From the NCBI RefSeq assembly GCF_900128995.1, contig NZ_FQUE01000009.1, forward strand, positions 62,001-126,000: a stretch of 64,000 bases of DNA. Reading direction: 5' to 3'. A program made the translations under genes and the position numbers. The notes beneath the pieces were generated by a model. The model was not told where the DNA came from, made no database searches, and saw only the letters and a list, made by a program, of their open reading frames with translations. Source of the DNA: Loktanella atrilutea. Lineage in GTDB: Bacteria > Pseudomonadota > Alphaproteobacteria > Rhodobacterales > Rhodobacteraceae. Of this stretch, positions 8,425 through 16,608 are shown one piece after another (the first letter of the stretch is position 1; each line of letters begins with the position of its first letter).

Positions 8425-8718
8425 GGGGGTCCTGCGCCATCGACGACACTGGCTGCAGGTCCGCCCGCGATTGACGTCCCCTACCGGCCGAATCGAAGGT
8501 CGGATCGTAGCAGGGTTCGTGCCGATCGAACGAAGCCATACCATGCAGACGCTTCGACTGGAAAACGTTCGGAATTATTCCCGCCTGCCACAGGTGAAGG
8601 ATGTGCCGCAGTCCCTGCAGATCGTTCTTGCGGATCAGGTCATCGCCCGCAGCAAACACTTTACAAAAGTATTAAAGTATTACTTAATCGCCTCACATTA
8701 TGTTTTGGGAGGAACACC
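8425..8718. other. Intergenic region before ytfQ
   Basis: About 294 bp between two rightward operons. The last 60 bp turn markedly AT-rich and contain the candidate operator and a promoter-like tract. No strong terminator was seen for the upstream operon. Small frames cross the region on both strands, but none has a recognisable domain or a good ribosome-binding site. Confidence 0.5.
8667..8685. promoter_or_regulatory. Candidate operator upstream of ytfQ
   Basis: An 11-bp perfect palindrome AAGTATTACTT (8675-8685) preceded by an overlapping direct half-site AAGTATTA at 8668-8675, inside the AT-rich promoter region 34 bp before ytfQ. A dimeric GntR/FCD regulator is encoded at the end of this operon and is the natural candidate to bind here (inference). 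Confidence 0.45.
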
Positions 8719-9672
8719 ATGTCTATCAGATCAGCATTACTCGCCAGCGCCGTCGCTCTGTCCCCGCTCGCTGCCGCGGCGCAGGACATGACCATTGGTT
8801 TTTCGCAGATCGGCTCTGAATCCGGCTGGCGCGCGGCCGAAACGACCGTAACGAAGCAGGAGGCTGAAAAGCGCGGTATCGACCTGAAGTTCGCGGACGC
8901 GCAGCAGAAGCAGGAAAACCAGATCTCTGCACTGCGGTCGTTCATCGCGCAGGGTGTCGATGCGATCCTTCTGGCCCCGGTCGTGGCAACGGGCTGGGAC
9001 GGCGTGTTGGAGGAAGCCAAGGATGCCGACATTCCCGTCATCCTGCTTGACCGCACGGTCGACGCCCCGGAAGATCTTTACCTGACTGCCGTGACGTCCG
9101 ATCTGGTGCACGAGGGCGAAGTCGCAGGCCAGTGGCTGGTGGACGAAGAGGCTGGCAACGACTGCCGGATCGTCGAACTGCAGGGCACGACCGGGTCGTC
9201 CCCCGCGATCGATCGCAAAAAGGGCTTCGAGAACGCGATTGCAGGCCACGACAACCTTGAAATCGTACGGTCCCAGACCGGCGACTTTACCCGCAGTCAG
9301 GGCAAGGTCGTCATGGAAAGCTTCCTCAAGGCCGAAGGCGGAGAGAACATCTGTGCGCTTTACGCCCATAACGACGACATGGCCGTCGGCGCCATTCAGG
9401 CAATCAAGGAAGCGGGTCTGAAGCCGGGCGAAGATATCAAGATCGTCGCGATCGACGGCGTGCCGGACGCGCACCTTGCCATCGCTAACGGCGAGATGAA
9501 TGCGACGATCGAACTGACCCCGGACATGGCCGGTCCTGCGCTGGACGCCCTCGCCGCCTACAAGGCGGATGGCACCATGCCGCCGAAATGGATCCAGACG
9601 GAATCGCGGCTCTATACCGCGGCCGATGACAATCAGGCCGTCTACGAAACGAAAAAGGGCTTGGGTTACTGA
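8719..9672 (+). CDS. ytfQ: Galactofuranose-type ABC transporter periplasmic binding protein
   Basis: 317 residues, signal peptide ending near AAAAQ (about residue 22). The mature start MTIGFSQIGSESGWRAAET, then QQKQENQISALRSFIAQGVD and IDRKKGFENAI, track E. coli YtfQ closely along the whole length, a periplasmic-binding-protein family 4 fold. E. coli YtfQ binds galactofuranose; the same or a similar furanose is likely here. RBS GGGAGGA precedes the ATG. It heads a four-gene importer operon plus regulator. Confidence 0.92.
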   Translation: MSIRSALLASAVALSPLAAAAQDMTIGFSQIGSESGWRAAETTVTKQEAEKRGIDLKFADAQQKQENQISALRSFIAQGVDAILLAPVVATGWDGVLEEAKDADIPVILLDRTVDAPEDLYLTAVTSDLVHEGEVAGQWLVDEEAGNDCRIVELQGTTGSSPAIDRKKGFENAIAGHDNLEIVRSQTGDFTRSQGKVVMESFLKAEGGENICALYAHNDDMAVGAIQAIKEAGLKPGEDIKIVAIDGVPDAHLAIANGEMNATIELTPDMAGPALDALAAYKADGTMPPKWIQTESRLYTAADDNQAVYETKKGLGY

Positions 9673-9708
9673 CGCAGGCCGGCCACCGCGGCCGCCGATC
9701 TTCCGGAC

Positions 9709-9735
9709 GACACCCTGCGCTGGCCGCAGGGTGTC
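9709..9735 (+). other. Intercistronic RNA hairpin after ytfQ
   Basis: Perfect 11-bp arms GACACCCTGCG (9709-9719) and CGCAGGGTGTC (9725-9735) with a 5-nt loop, between ytfQ and ytfR and without a U run. Same position and style as the hairpins after the other three binding-protein genes in the window, probably protecting the ytfQ message. Confidence 0.7.
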
Positions 9736-9765
9736 GCGCCCGCCTTTCTGCCCGAGGACATTTCC

Positions 9766-11283
9766 ATGACCGACACCCCGCGCCCGGTGCTGCATGCCAA
9801 AGGCATCTCGAAATTCTTCCCCGGCACCGTCGCGCTCGACAACGTCGACCTGACGCTGCACGCGGGTGAAATCCATGCCCTGCTGGGCGAGAACGGCGCT
9901 GGCAAGTCGACACTGATCAAATGCCTGACCGGCGTCTATCGCCGCGATGGAGGAGAGATCCTGCTAGACGGCACATCCGTAGACCCGAAATCGACGCATC
10001 ACAGCCAGATGCTGGGAATCGGAACGGTTTACCAAGAGGTCAATCTACTGCCGAACCTGACCGTGGCCGAAAACCTCTACCTTGGTCGTCAGCCGATGCG
10101 CGGGCCTTTCGTGGACCGTCGCAAGATGAACGCCGACGCCGCCGTGTCGTTGCGCGGCTTCGGGATCAACGTTGATCCGACTCAACCGCTTTTCAGCTAT
10201 TCCGTCGCGATCCAGCAGGTCGTGGCCATCGCCCGCGCGGTCGAGATGTCGGGCAAGGTCCTGATCCTCGACGAGCCGACCGCCAGCCTCGATCATGACG
10301 AGGTGCAGCTGCTGTTTGGCGTCATCCGAAGGCTGAAGACACGCGGTCTGGCGGTCGTCTTCATCACCCATTTCCTCGATCAGGTCTTTGACATCTGCGA
10401 CAGCGCCACAGTGCTCCGCAACGGACAGGTCGTGGGGCGGCGCGATCTGGCCGAAACGACCCGCAACGATGTCATCAGCCTGATGCTCGGCCGCCAGCTG
10501 GCCGCCCGCGTGCGGGCGCCCGCCCCCGCCGTTGGCGGTCGCACGCTTCTTCAGATCGAGAGCCTGCAAAAGACCGGGATGCTCGACCCTTTCACGCTCG
10601 ACCTGCACGAAGGCGAGGTCGTGGGGCTGGCGGGTCTGCTGGGTTCGGGTCGGACAGAAACGGCAAACCTGATCTTCGGTGCAGTAAAGGCGGATCAGGG
10701 GCGGCTGCGCCTACGGGGGCAGGACATCCAGGTTCGCAATCCCCGCGATGCGGTCGCCCACGGCTTCGCGCTTTGCCCTGAGGATCGCAAGACCGAAGGG
10801 ATCGTCGGCGATCTGTCCGTCCGCGACAATATCGTGCTTGCGCTGCAGGCCCGGCAGGGCTGGATGCGCCCCGTCCCCCGCAAGAAGATCGACGCCATCG
10901 CCCAGCATTACGTCCGGACGCTCGACATCCGGCTGGCGAACCTCGACATGCCGATCCGCCTGCTGTCGGGCGGCAACCAGCAGAAGGCCCTGCTGGCCCG
11001 CTGGCTGGCGACCGATCCCGATGTCCTGATCCTCGATGAGCCGACCCGCGGCATCGACATCGGCGCCCATGCCGAGATCATCGCCCTGATCGGACGGCTT
11101 CAGCAGGACGGCATGGCCTTGCTGGTCGCATCGTCTGAAATGGAAGAGCTCGTCGCTTACGCCAACCGCGTCGTCGTCCTCCGAGATCGCAGGCAGGTCG
11201 GCGAATTGGTGGGCGAGGACGTGACCGCTGACAACATCGTCCGTGCCATTGCCGCGGACCCGGTCAGCGCGGCGGTGGCATGA
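9766..11283 (+). CDS. ytfR: Galactofuranose-type ABC transporter ATP-binding protein, two NBDs
   Basis: 505 residues, a tandem ABC ATPase of the RbsA/MglA type. NBD1: Walker A GENGAGKST (about residue 43), Walker B LILDEPTASLD. NBD2: a degenerate Walker A (LLGSGRTETA) with good signature LSGGNQQKALLARWL and Walker B LILDEPTRGID. NBD1 has a weak signature (FSYSVAIQQVVAIARA), so only one composite site is canonical, as usual in this class. Its stop overlaps the next start (ATGATG at 11280). Confidence 0.93.
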   Translation: MTDTPRPVLHAKGISKFFPGTVALDNVDLTLHAGEIHALLGENGAGKSTLIKCLTGVYRRDGGEILLDGTSVDPKSTHHSQMLGIGTVYQEVNLLPNLTVAENLYLGRQPMRGPFVDRRKMNADAAVSLRGFGINVDPTQPLFSYSVAIQQVVAIARAVEMSGKVLILDEPTASLDHDEVQLLFGVIRRLKTRGLAVVFITHFLDQVFDICDSATVLRNGQVVGRRDLAETTRNDVISLMLGRQLAARVRAPAPAVGGRTLLQIESLQKTGMLDPFTLDLHEGEVVGLAGLLGSGRTETANLIFGAVKADQGRLRLRGQDIQVRNPRDAVAHGFALCPEDRKTEGIVGDLSVRDNIVLALQARQGWMRPVPRKKIDAIAQHYVRTLDIRLANLDMPIRLLSGGNQQKALLARWLATDPDVLILDEPTRGIDIGAHAEIIALIGRLQQDGMALLVASSEMEELVAYANRVVVLRDRRQVGELVGEDVTADNIVRAIAADPVSAAVA

Positions 11284-12314
11284 TGGGCCGCGCGCTTCTG
11301 CGGCGGATCGCGCCGCAATTGGTCATTCTAGCAATCGTGCTGGCGCTGAATTTGATGGTCTTCCCTGATTTCCTGAAGGTCGAGTTGCAACATGGTCGCC
11401 TCTTCGGAAACCTGATCGACGTGCTGAATCGGGGTGCGCCGACGGCGCTGCTTTGCCTCGGCATGACGCTCGTCATCGCGACACGTGGCATCGACCTGTC
11501 GGTCGGCGCGGTCATGGCCATCGCCGGCGCCACAGCGGCATCGCTGGTGGTGGACGGACACCACTTTCTGACCGCCGTCGCCGGTGCGCTGGCCGTCGGT
11601 GCGATCTGCGGGATCTGGAACGGCATCCTCGTCGCTGTCCTGCGCATCCAGCCCATCGTGGCGACGCTCGTGCTGATGGTCGCAGGGCGCGGCATCGCGC
11701 AGCTGATCACCGGTGGCACCATCCTCACCTTCCTCGACCCCGGACTGATCCACCTCGGTGCGGGCACGATCTTCGGCGTGCCGACACCGATAGTGATCTG
11801 GCTCGCTCTCGGCACCTTCGTCGCAATCTTCGTGCGCCGGACGGCGCTGGGGATGCTGATCGAGGCTATTGGCATCAACGAGGCCTCCTCGCGGCTGGCC
11901 GGGATCAACAGCAAGGTGCTGCTGGTCTGCGTCTACATCGTGTCCGGCCTTGGCGCGGCCATCGCCGGCATCATCGTCGCAGCCGACATTCAGGGGGCGG
12001 ATGCGAACAATGCGGGCCTCTGGCTCGAACTCGACGCCATCCTCGCCGTAGTGATCGGCGGCAATTCCCTGCTGGGCGGTCGGTTTTCCATCGTTGCCTC
12101 GCTTCTGGGCGCGATGATCATTCAATCCGTCAACTCATTGATCCTGCTGTCCGGCCTGCCGCCCGAGTTCAACCTGATCATCAAGGCCCTTCTCATCCTC
12201 GCGATCCTCGTGATCCAGTCGCCGAAGGTCAGTCATCTGCTTTACATCCTGCGTGCCTCTGCCCCGCAAAGCGCGCGCAAACCTCTACCGCCGTTGAAGG
12301 AGGGTCAGCGATGA
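11280..12314 (+). CDS. ytfT: Galactofuranose-type ABC transporter permease 1
   Basis: 344 residues, BPD_transp_2 (RbsC-like) permease with about 8-10 spans. Family signature ATRGIDLSVGAVMAIAGA around residues 68-85 and EAIGINEASSRLAGIN in the cytoplasmic loop. The start may be 11280 or the adjacent ATG at 11283. It overlaps both neighbours by 4 bp, so it is coupled to ytfR and yjfF. Confidence 0.92.
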   Translation: MMGRALLRRIAPQLVILAIVLALNLMVFPDFLKVELQHGRLFGNLIDVLNRGAPTALLCLGMTLVIATRGIDLSVGAVMAIAGATAASLVVDGHHFLTAVAGALAVGAICGIWNGILVAVLRIQPIVATLVLMVAGRGIAQLITGGTILTFLDPGLIHLGAGTIFGVPTPIVIWLALGTFVAIFVRRTALGMLIEAIGINEASSRLAGINSKVLLVCVYIVSGLGAAIAGIIVAADIQGADANNAGLWLELDAILAVVIGGNSLLGGRFSIVASLLGAMIIQSVNSLILLSGLPPEFNLIIKALLILAILVIQSPKVSHLLYILRASAPQSARKPLPPLKEGQR

Positions 12315-13303
12315 TCCGGTCCACCCACCTGCCTCTGCTCGTCACGCTGGCGACCTTCGTGCTCGCCTACGCGCTTTGCGCCTCTCAGTATCCGGCGATG
12401 CTGTCCCTGCGGGTCGTGGCGAACCTGCTGACCGACAACGCCTTTCTGGGCATCGTTGCCGTCGGCATGACCTTCGTGATCCTGTCGGGCGGCATCGATT
12501 TGTCGGTCGGATCGGTCATCGCCTTCACCGGCGTCTTCCTTGCCGTGATCCTGCGCGACACCAGCATCCACCCGCTCGCGGCCTTCGCGCTGGTGCTTGT
12601 CATCACCGCGACCTTCGGCGCCGCGATGGGCGCGATCATTCATTATCTTGAGATGCCGGCCTTCATCGTGACGCTAGCAGGCATGTTCCTGGCCCGCGGT
12701 GCGGCTTATGTCCTGTCGACGGATTCGGTGCCGATCACGCATGAATTCTACAACACCCTGCAGCAGATCTACTGGAAAACCGCCAGTGGCGGGCGCTTTC
12801 GCCTGATCGGCGGCGTGATGATCCTGACCTTCATCGTCGGCGCATTGGTTGCGCACCGTACCCGCTTCGGTCAGAACGTCTATGCCCTGGGCGGCGGCGG
12901 CACGACGGCCCGGCTGATGGGCGTGCCGCTGGCGTCGACCACGATCGGCATCTACGCGATCTCTGGCGGTCTGGCAGGACTGTCCGGCATCGTCTTCTCG
13001 CTCTATACCTCTGCCGGCTATTCGTTGGCCACCGTGGGGGTAGAGCTTGATGCCATCGCCGCCGTCGTCATCGGCGGCACGCTGCTGACCGGCGGCTATG
13101 GATTCGTCGCCGGGACCTTCTTCGGCATCCTCATCATGGGGCTGATCCAGACCTACATCGTCTTCGACGGTTCGCTGTCGAGCTGGTGGACAAAGATCGT
13201 CATCGGAGGTTTGCTTTTCGCATTCATCCTTTTGCAAAAGGGACTGACGTGGGCATCGACGGCACGCAGAAAAGCAGCGACTGGCTTCGTCACGCCATCA
13301 TGA
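12311..13303 (+). CDS. yjfF: Galactofuranose-type ABC transporter permease 2
   Basis: 330 residues from the ATG at 12311 (ATGA overlap); a much longer upstream frame is only the shadow of ytfT. RbsC-like fold with LSGGIDLSVGSVIAFTGV and ALGGGGTTARLMGVPL. Pairs with YtfT as the heterodimeric channel, as in E. coli. The C-terminus overlaps the regulator gene by 4 bp. Confidence 0.92.
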   Translation: MIRSTHLPLLVTLATFVLAYALCASQYPAMLSLRVVANLLTDNAFLGIVAVGMTFVILSGGIDLSVGSVIAFTGVFLAVILRDTSIHPLAAFALVLVITATFGAAMGAIIHYLEMPAFIVTLAGMFLARGAAYVLSTDSVPITHEFYNTLQQIYWKTASGGRFRLIGGVMILTFIVGALVAHRTRFGQNVYALGGGGTTARLMGVPLASTTIGIYAISGGLAGLSGIVFSLYTSAGYSLATVGVELDAIAAVVIGGTLLTGGYGFVAGTFFGILIMGLIQTYIVFDGSLSSWWTKIVIGGLLFAFILLQKGLTWASTARRKAATGFVTPS

Positions 13304-14031
13304 ACTTCATACATTCCGGCGGTCGGGACGAACGGGCATCGAACCACACCACCTTCGTCGTCGATCAGTTGGGGCGGTCCATCGTGGCGGGCGAATACCC
13401 CGCCGGCACCATGATCCCGCTGGACCCGGACCTGTGCGAAATGTTCGGCGTATCGCGGACCGTCGTGCGCGAGGCCAAGAAGACCCTGATCGCCAAGGGG
13501 CTGATCCAGTCCAAGGCCAAGGTCGGCACCCATGTTCGCGCCGGTGATGACTGGAACATGTTCGACGAGGACGTGCTGATGTGGCACGCCGCGCAGAAGA
13601 ACCCGACTCAGTTCTACGACGAACTTTTCGAGATCCGCATGATCTTCGAACCCGCCGCCGCGGCGAAGGCCGCGACCATGGCGAACGTTGTGGATTCCGC
13701 ACGGCTGACCCAGCTGTGTGACGACATGGAAAGCGCGCGGGATCGTGCAGCCTTCGCCGTGGCCGACTACGAGTTTCACAAGCAGATCCTCAAGCTGTCA
13801 CGGAACCGGTTCCTGCACTCGCTGGGCGACATGGTGCAAACCGCGCTCTATTCCCTGTTCATGACAGAGGCGAACGACGCCTTTCCGCAAAGCAAGGTCG
13901 ACGTTGCCCGCAAGCACCGCGTCATCGCGACCGCCATCGCCCACGGAGAGGCTGCCCTCGCCCGCGCGGCCATGACGGAGGTCATCAGCGACAGCTTCAA
14001 TCGCACGCGTGTCCGCTGCGAGGTGCGCTGA
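13300..14031 (+). CDS. GntR-family regulator with FCD domain
   Basis: 243 residues from the ATG at 13300, which overlaps the yjfF stop (ATGA). Residues about 20-80 are a FadR-type winged helix (LCEMFGVSRTVVREAKKTL). The rest is an all-helical FCD ligand domain, with metal-ligand-like His/Asp residues in ADYEFHKQILKLSRN. Last gene of the ytf operon and probably its local repressor, binding upstream of ytfQ (inference). FCD regulators often sense sugar acids or carboxylates. Confidence 0.88.
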   Translation: MNFIHSGGRDERASNHTTFVVDQLGRSIVAGEYPAGTMIPLDPDLCEMFGVSRTVVREAKKTLIAKGLIQSKAKVGTHVRAGDDWNMFDEDVLMWHAAQKNPTQFYDELFEIRMIFEPAAAAKAATMANVVDSARLTQLCDDMESARDRAAFAVADYEFHKQILKLSRNRFLHSLGDMVQTALYSLFMTEANDAFPQSKVDVARKHRVIATAIAHGEAALARAAMTEVISDSFNRTRVRCEVR

Positions 14032-14241
14032 TCCGCCGGCCGCGGCGGTGCACCGATTCCTGCCCCTGCATGAGGCGGGTGCATGGCGGAAATGCACACT
14101 CAATCATTTACTCCGGCAGGTGCAAGACTAGGTTCTTGCGCGACACAGGGTCGCAGAACGGCTTTGCCGCAGGCGCGGTGATCACATTGCAGACCCTGCG
14201 TCCAATTTCGGCCCCGCGCCGGCCCCAGACTGGAGAGTCGC

Positions 14242-14598
14242 ATGTACTACATCCCTCATCGCAACCCGGCGGGCGGCGCGATGGTCGCCGTATCCGGACT
14301 GATTGCCGCGGTGATTGCCGCCTACGCCTTCCTGATGCCGCTGACTGGCGTGAATAACACCGCTGGTCCGTTGCTGGTCATTCTCGCCGGCGTCCTGCTG
14401 ATCATCGGTGGCCTGATCCTGCGGATGGCGGTCGGTCGGGGCCTGCGGATCACGATGCGCATCCTGATCCTGCTGGCCCTTGCGGGAACCGCTGTTGCCG
14501 GCCTGCTGCTGCATCAGAACCTGATCGCCCTCGCCATGATCATCGGCCTGATCGGCGTAATCATCGACATCATCCGCCCCGGAAGGACCGCTGCATGA
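14242..14598 (+). CDS. Small four-helix membrane protein coupled to PQQ dehydrogenase
   Basis: 118 residues with four predicted spans (about 14-34, 40-62, 70-90 and 95-112) and short polar ends. No soluble domain and no motif I recognise beyond the topology. Its stop overlaps the PQQ dehydrogenase ATG by 4 bp (ATGA). In classical membrane glucose dehydrogenase the quinoprotein domain follows an N-terminal multi-span anchor, so this protein could be that anchor encoded separately (inference). RBS GGAGAG precedes the ATG. Confidence 0.75.
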   Translation: MYYIPHRNPAGGAMVAVSGLIAAVIAAYAFLMPLTGVNNTAGPLLVILAGVLLIIGGLILRMAVGRGLRITMRILILLALAGTAVAGLLLHQNLIALAMIIGLIGVIIDIIRPGRTAA

Positions 14599-16511
14599 CC
14601 CGGACCCGCACAAGCCTTGCCAGCCTCGCGCTGATCGCCCTTGCACCGCTGGCACAGGCCCAGAACGCCGATGCCCGCTGGGACGGCTTTCACGGTCAGC
14701 TGAATGCCCAGAAATACTCCCCCCTGACCGAGATCACGGCCGACAACGTCGGCCAGCTGGAAAAGGTCTGGGATTACCACACCGGCGATCTGGCCGACGG
14801 CAAGGGCGATCTGCCGGCCACTGTCTGGTCAGCCACGCCCGTCATCGCCAACGACACGATGTATATCGGCACGCCGTTCTACCGGATCATCGCCCTCGAC
14901 CCTGCGTCAGGTGCCGAGAAATGGACCTTCGACACGCAGTCCGAACTGGCCGCCCTGACGCAGCCCGCCCTGAAAAACCGCGGCGTCGCCTATTGGCAGG
15001 ACGCCGAGGCCTCAGGCAATGCCTGCGACAAGACGGTCTACATCGGCACCATGGACGCCCGCCTGTTCGCCGTGGATGCGGATACCGGCAAACCCTGCAC
15101 TGAATTTGCGGACAACGGCGTGCTGGACGTCAACCAGTGGAACACCACCAACGACCGCTGGCCCCTGTCCCTGCTGCAACCGCCGACCGTCGTCGGCAAC
15201 CTGCTGATCCTCGGCTGGGCCGGCAAGGACTGGGAGTTCGAGCAGGCGCCGCCGGGGTCGGTCTTCGCCATCGACGCCCGTACCGGCGAACTGGTCTGGA
15301 CGTTCGAGACCCTGCCTGAATCCCTGCGCGACAAAAGCGGCACCGCCAACATCTGGACCGCCATGTCCGCCGACGTCGAACGCGGACTGATCTACCTGCC
15401 CGTCTCTTCGCCCTCGCCGAACTATTGGGGTGGCAACCGGACCGAGGAGGCACCCTATGCCACCTCGACCACCGCGCTCGACATCAAGACCGGAAAGGTC
15501 GTCTGGTCCCGCCAGTGGGTGCACCACGACATCTGGGATTATGACACCAATGCTGCCCCTACGCTGATGGACATCACTGTGGACGGAAAGACGATCCCGG
15601 CGCTGATGCAGTCCATGAAACAGGGATTCCTCTTCGTCGTGAACCGCGAAACCGGAGAGGACGTCTGGCCGATCGAGGAACGCCCTGTCCCGCAAGGCGA
15701 CGACAGCGTGAACGGAGAGGTCTATGCCCCCACCCAGCCGTTCCCGACAATGCCGAAGCCCTTGCTGGATCAAGCCGAAAAACCCGAGATCTGGGCTTTG
15801 GCAGACGCGGTCGGTCTGGGGTCCTGTTCACGGCTGTGGAACGACCTGTGGTACGAGGGCATGTACACACCGCCCACGACCCGCGGGTCCGGTGCGATGG
15901 CTTATCCGGACAGCGCCGGTGGCGTCCAATGGGGCGGCGTGGCGTTCGAACCTGACAGTCAGATTGCAGTCGTGAACACGTCTCACCTCGTGCAGTACAT
16001 CAAACTTTACGACCGAGGGGCCTATGAGAAGGCCAATAATGGTTCCGGCAACGAAAGTGGCTTTGCACCGCAGACCGGATCGCCTTACGGAATGCAGCTG
16101 GAAGTGGCACGCAACTGGCTTGGCATGCCGTGCTGGGTGCCGCCTTACGGCGAGCTCGTGGCCCTTGACATGCATACGGGAGAGGTCAAGTGGCGCAAGC
16201 CGGTCGGGGCCTCTCAGCAATACGGCTTCTTCATGCCCGAAAGCTGGGGTTCGCCCACCATCGGCGGGCCCGCCGTCACGGCAGGCGGCGTGATCTTCAT
16301 CGGGGCTTCGATGGACGCCAAGGTGCGGGCCTACAGCCTTGAAACGGGGCAAGAGCTCTGGTCCGATCAGGCCATGGCCCCGGCCGTCGCGAACCCCGCC
16401 ATCTATGAGTATCAGGGCCGGGAATACGTCGCCTTCGTCGCTGGCGGAAATACCATCCTGAAGGATCAGGTCGGCGATCAGGTCGCCGTCTACGCCCTGC
16501 CCCGGGAATGA
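14595..16511 (+). CDS. PQQ-dependent membrane-GDH-type dehydrogenase (secreted quinoprotein)
   Basis: 638 residues. A Sec signal peptide (SLALIALAPLAQAQ, cleavage about residue 22) replaces the membrane anchor of classical mGDH. The rest is an eight-bladed quinoprotein propeller: repeated blade motifs (RIIALDPASGAEKWTF, AIDARTGELVWTF, ALDMHTGEVKWRKP), the active-site region WVHHDIWDYDTNAAPTL and the C-terminal GDQVAVYALP. It should oxidise an aldose or alcohol in the periplasm and pass electrons to quinone; PQQ synthesis genes are not in the window. Glucose is the default substrate of the subfamily but is not proven here. Confidence 0.88.
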   Translation: MTRTRTSLASLALIALAPLAQAQNADARWDGFHGQLNAQKYSPLTEITADNVGQLEKVWDYHTGDLADGKGDLPATVWSATPVIANDTMYIGTPFYRIIALDPASGAEKWTFDTQSELAALTQPALKNRGVAYWQDAEASGNACDKTVYIGTMDARLFAVDADTGKPCTEFADNGVLDVNQWNTTNDRWPLSLLQPPTVVGNLLILGWAGKDWEFEQAPPGSVFAIDARTGELVWTFETLPESLRDKSGTANIWTAMSADVERGLIYLPVSSPSPNYWGGNRTEEAPYATSTTALDIKTGKVVWSRQWVHHDIWDYDTNAAPTLMDITVDGKTIPALMQSMKQGFLFVVNRETGEDVWPIEERPVPQGDDSVNGEVYAPTQPFPTMPKPLLDQAEKPEIWALADAVGLGSCSRLWNDLWYEGMYTPPTTRGSGAMAYPDSAGGVQWGGVAFEPDSQIAVVNTSHLVQYIKLYDRGAYEKANNGSGNESGFAPQTGSPYGMQLEVARNWLGMPCWVPPYGELVALDMHTGEVKWRKPVGASQQYGFFMPESWGSPTIGGPAVTAGGVIFIGASMDAKVRAYSLETGQELWSDQAMAPAVANPAIYEYQGREYVAFVAGGNTILKDQVGDQVAVYALPRE

Positions 16512-16608
16512 CGGGGCAGGCGACGGGGCCATCATGGCCCTTCCAGCCGGGCCGCGCATCTGACAAGTGTGCGGCACCCGATCCGTTGACAGAAGCCCGA
16601 CGCCCTTC

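Noticed and set aside
8425-8718. tRNA or small RNA gene upstream of ytfQ
   Set aside because: No cloverleaf, CCA end or strong terminator hairpin could be found on either strand.
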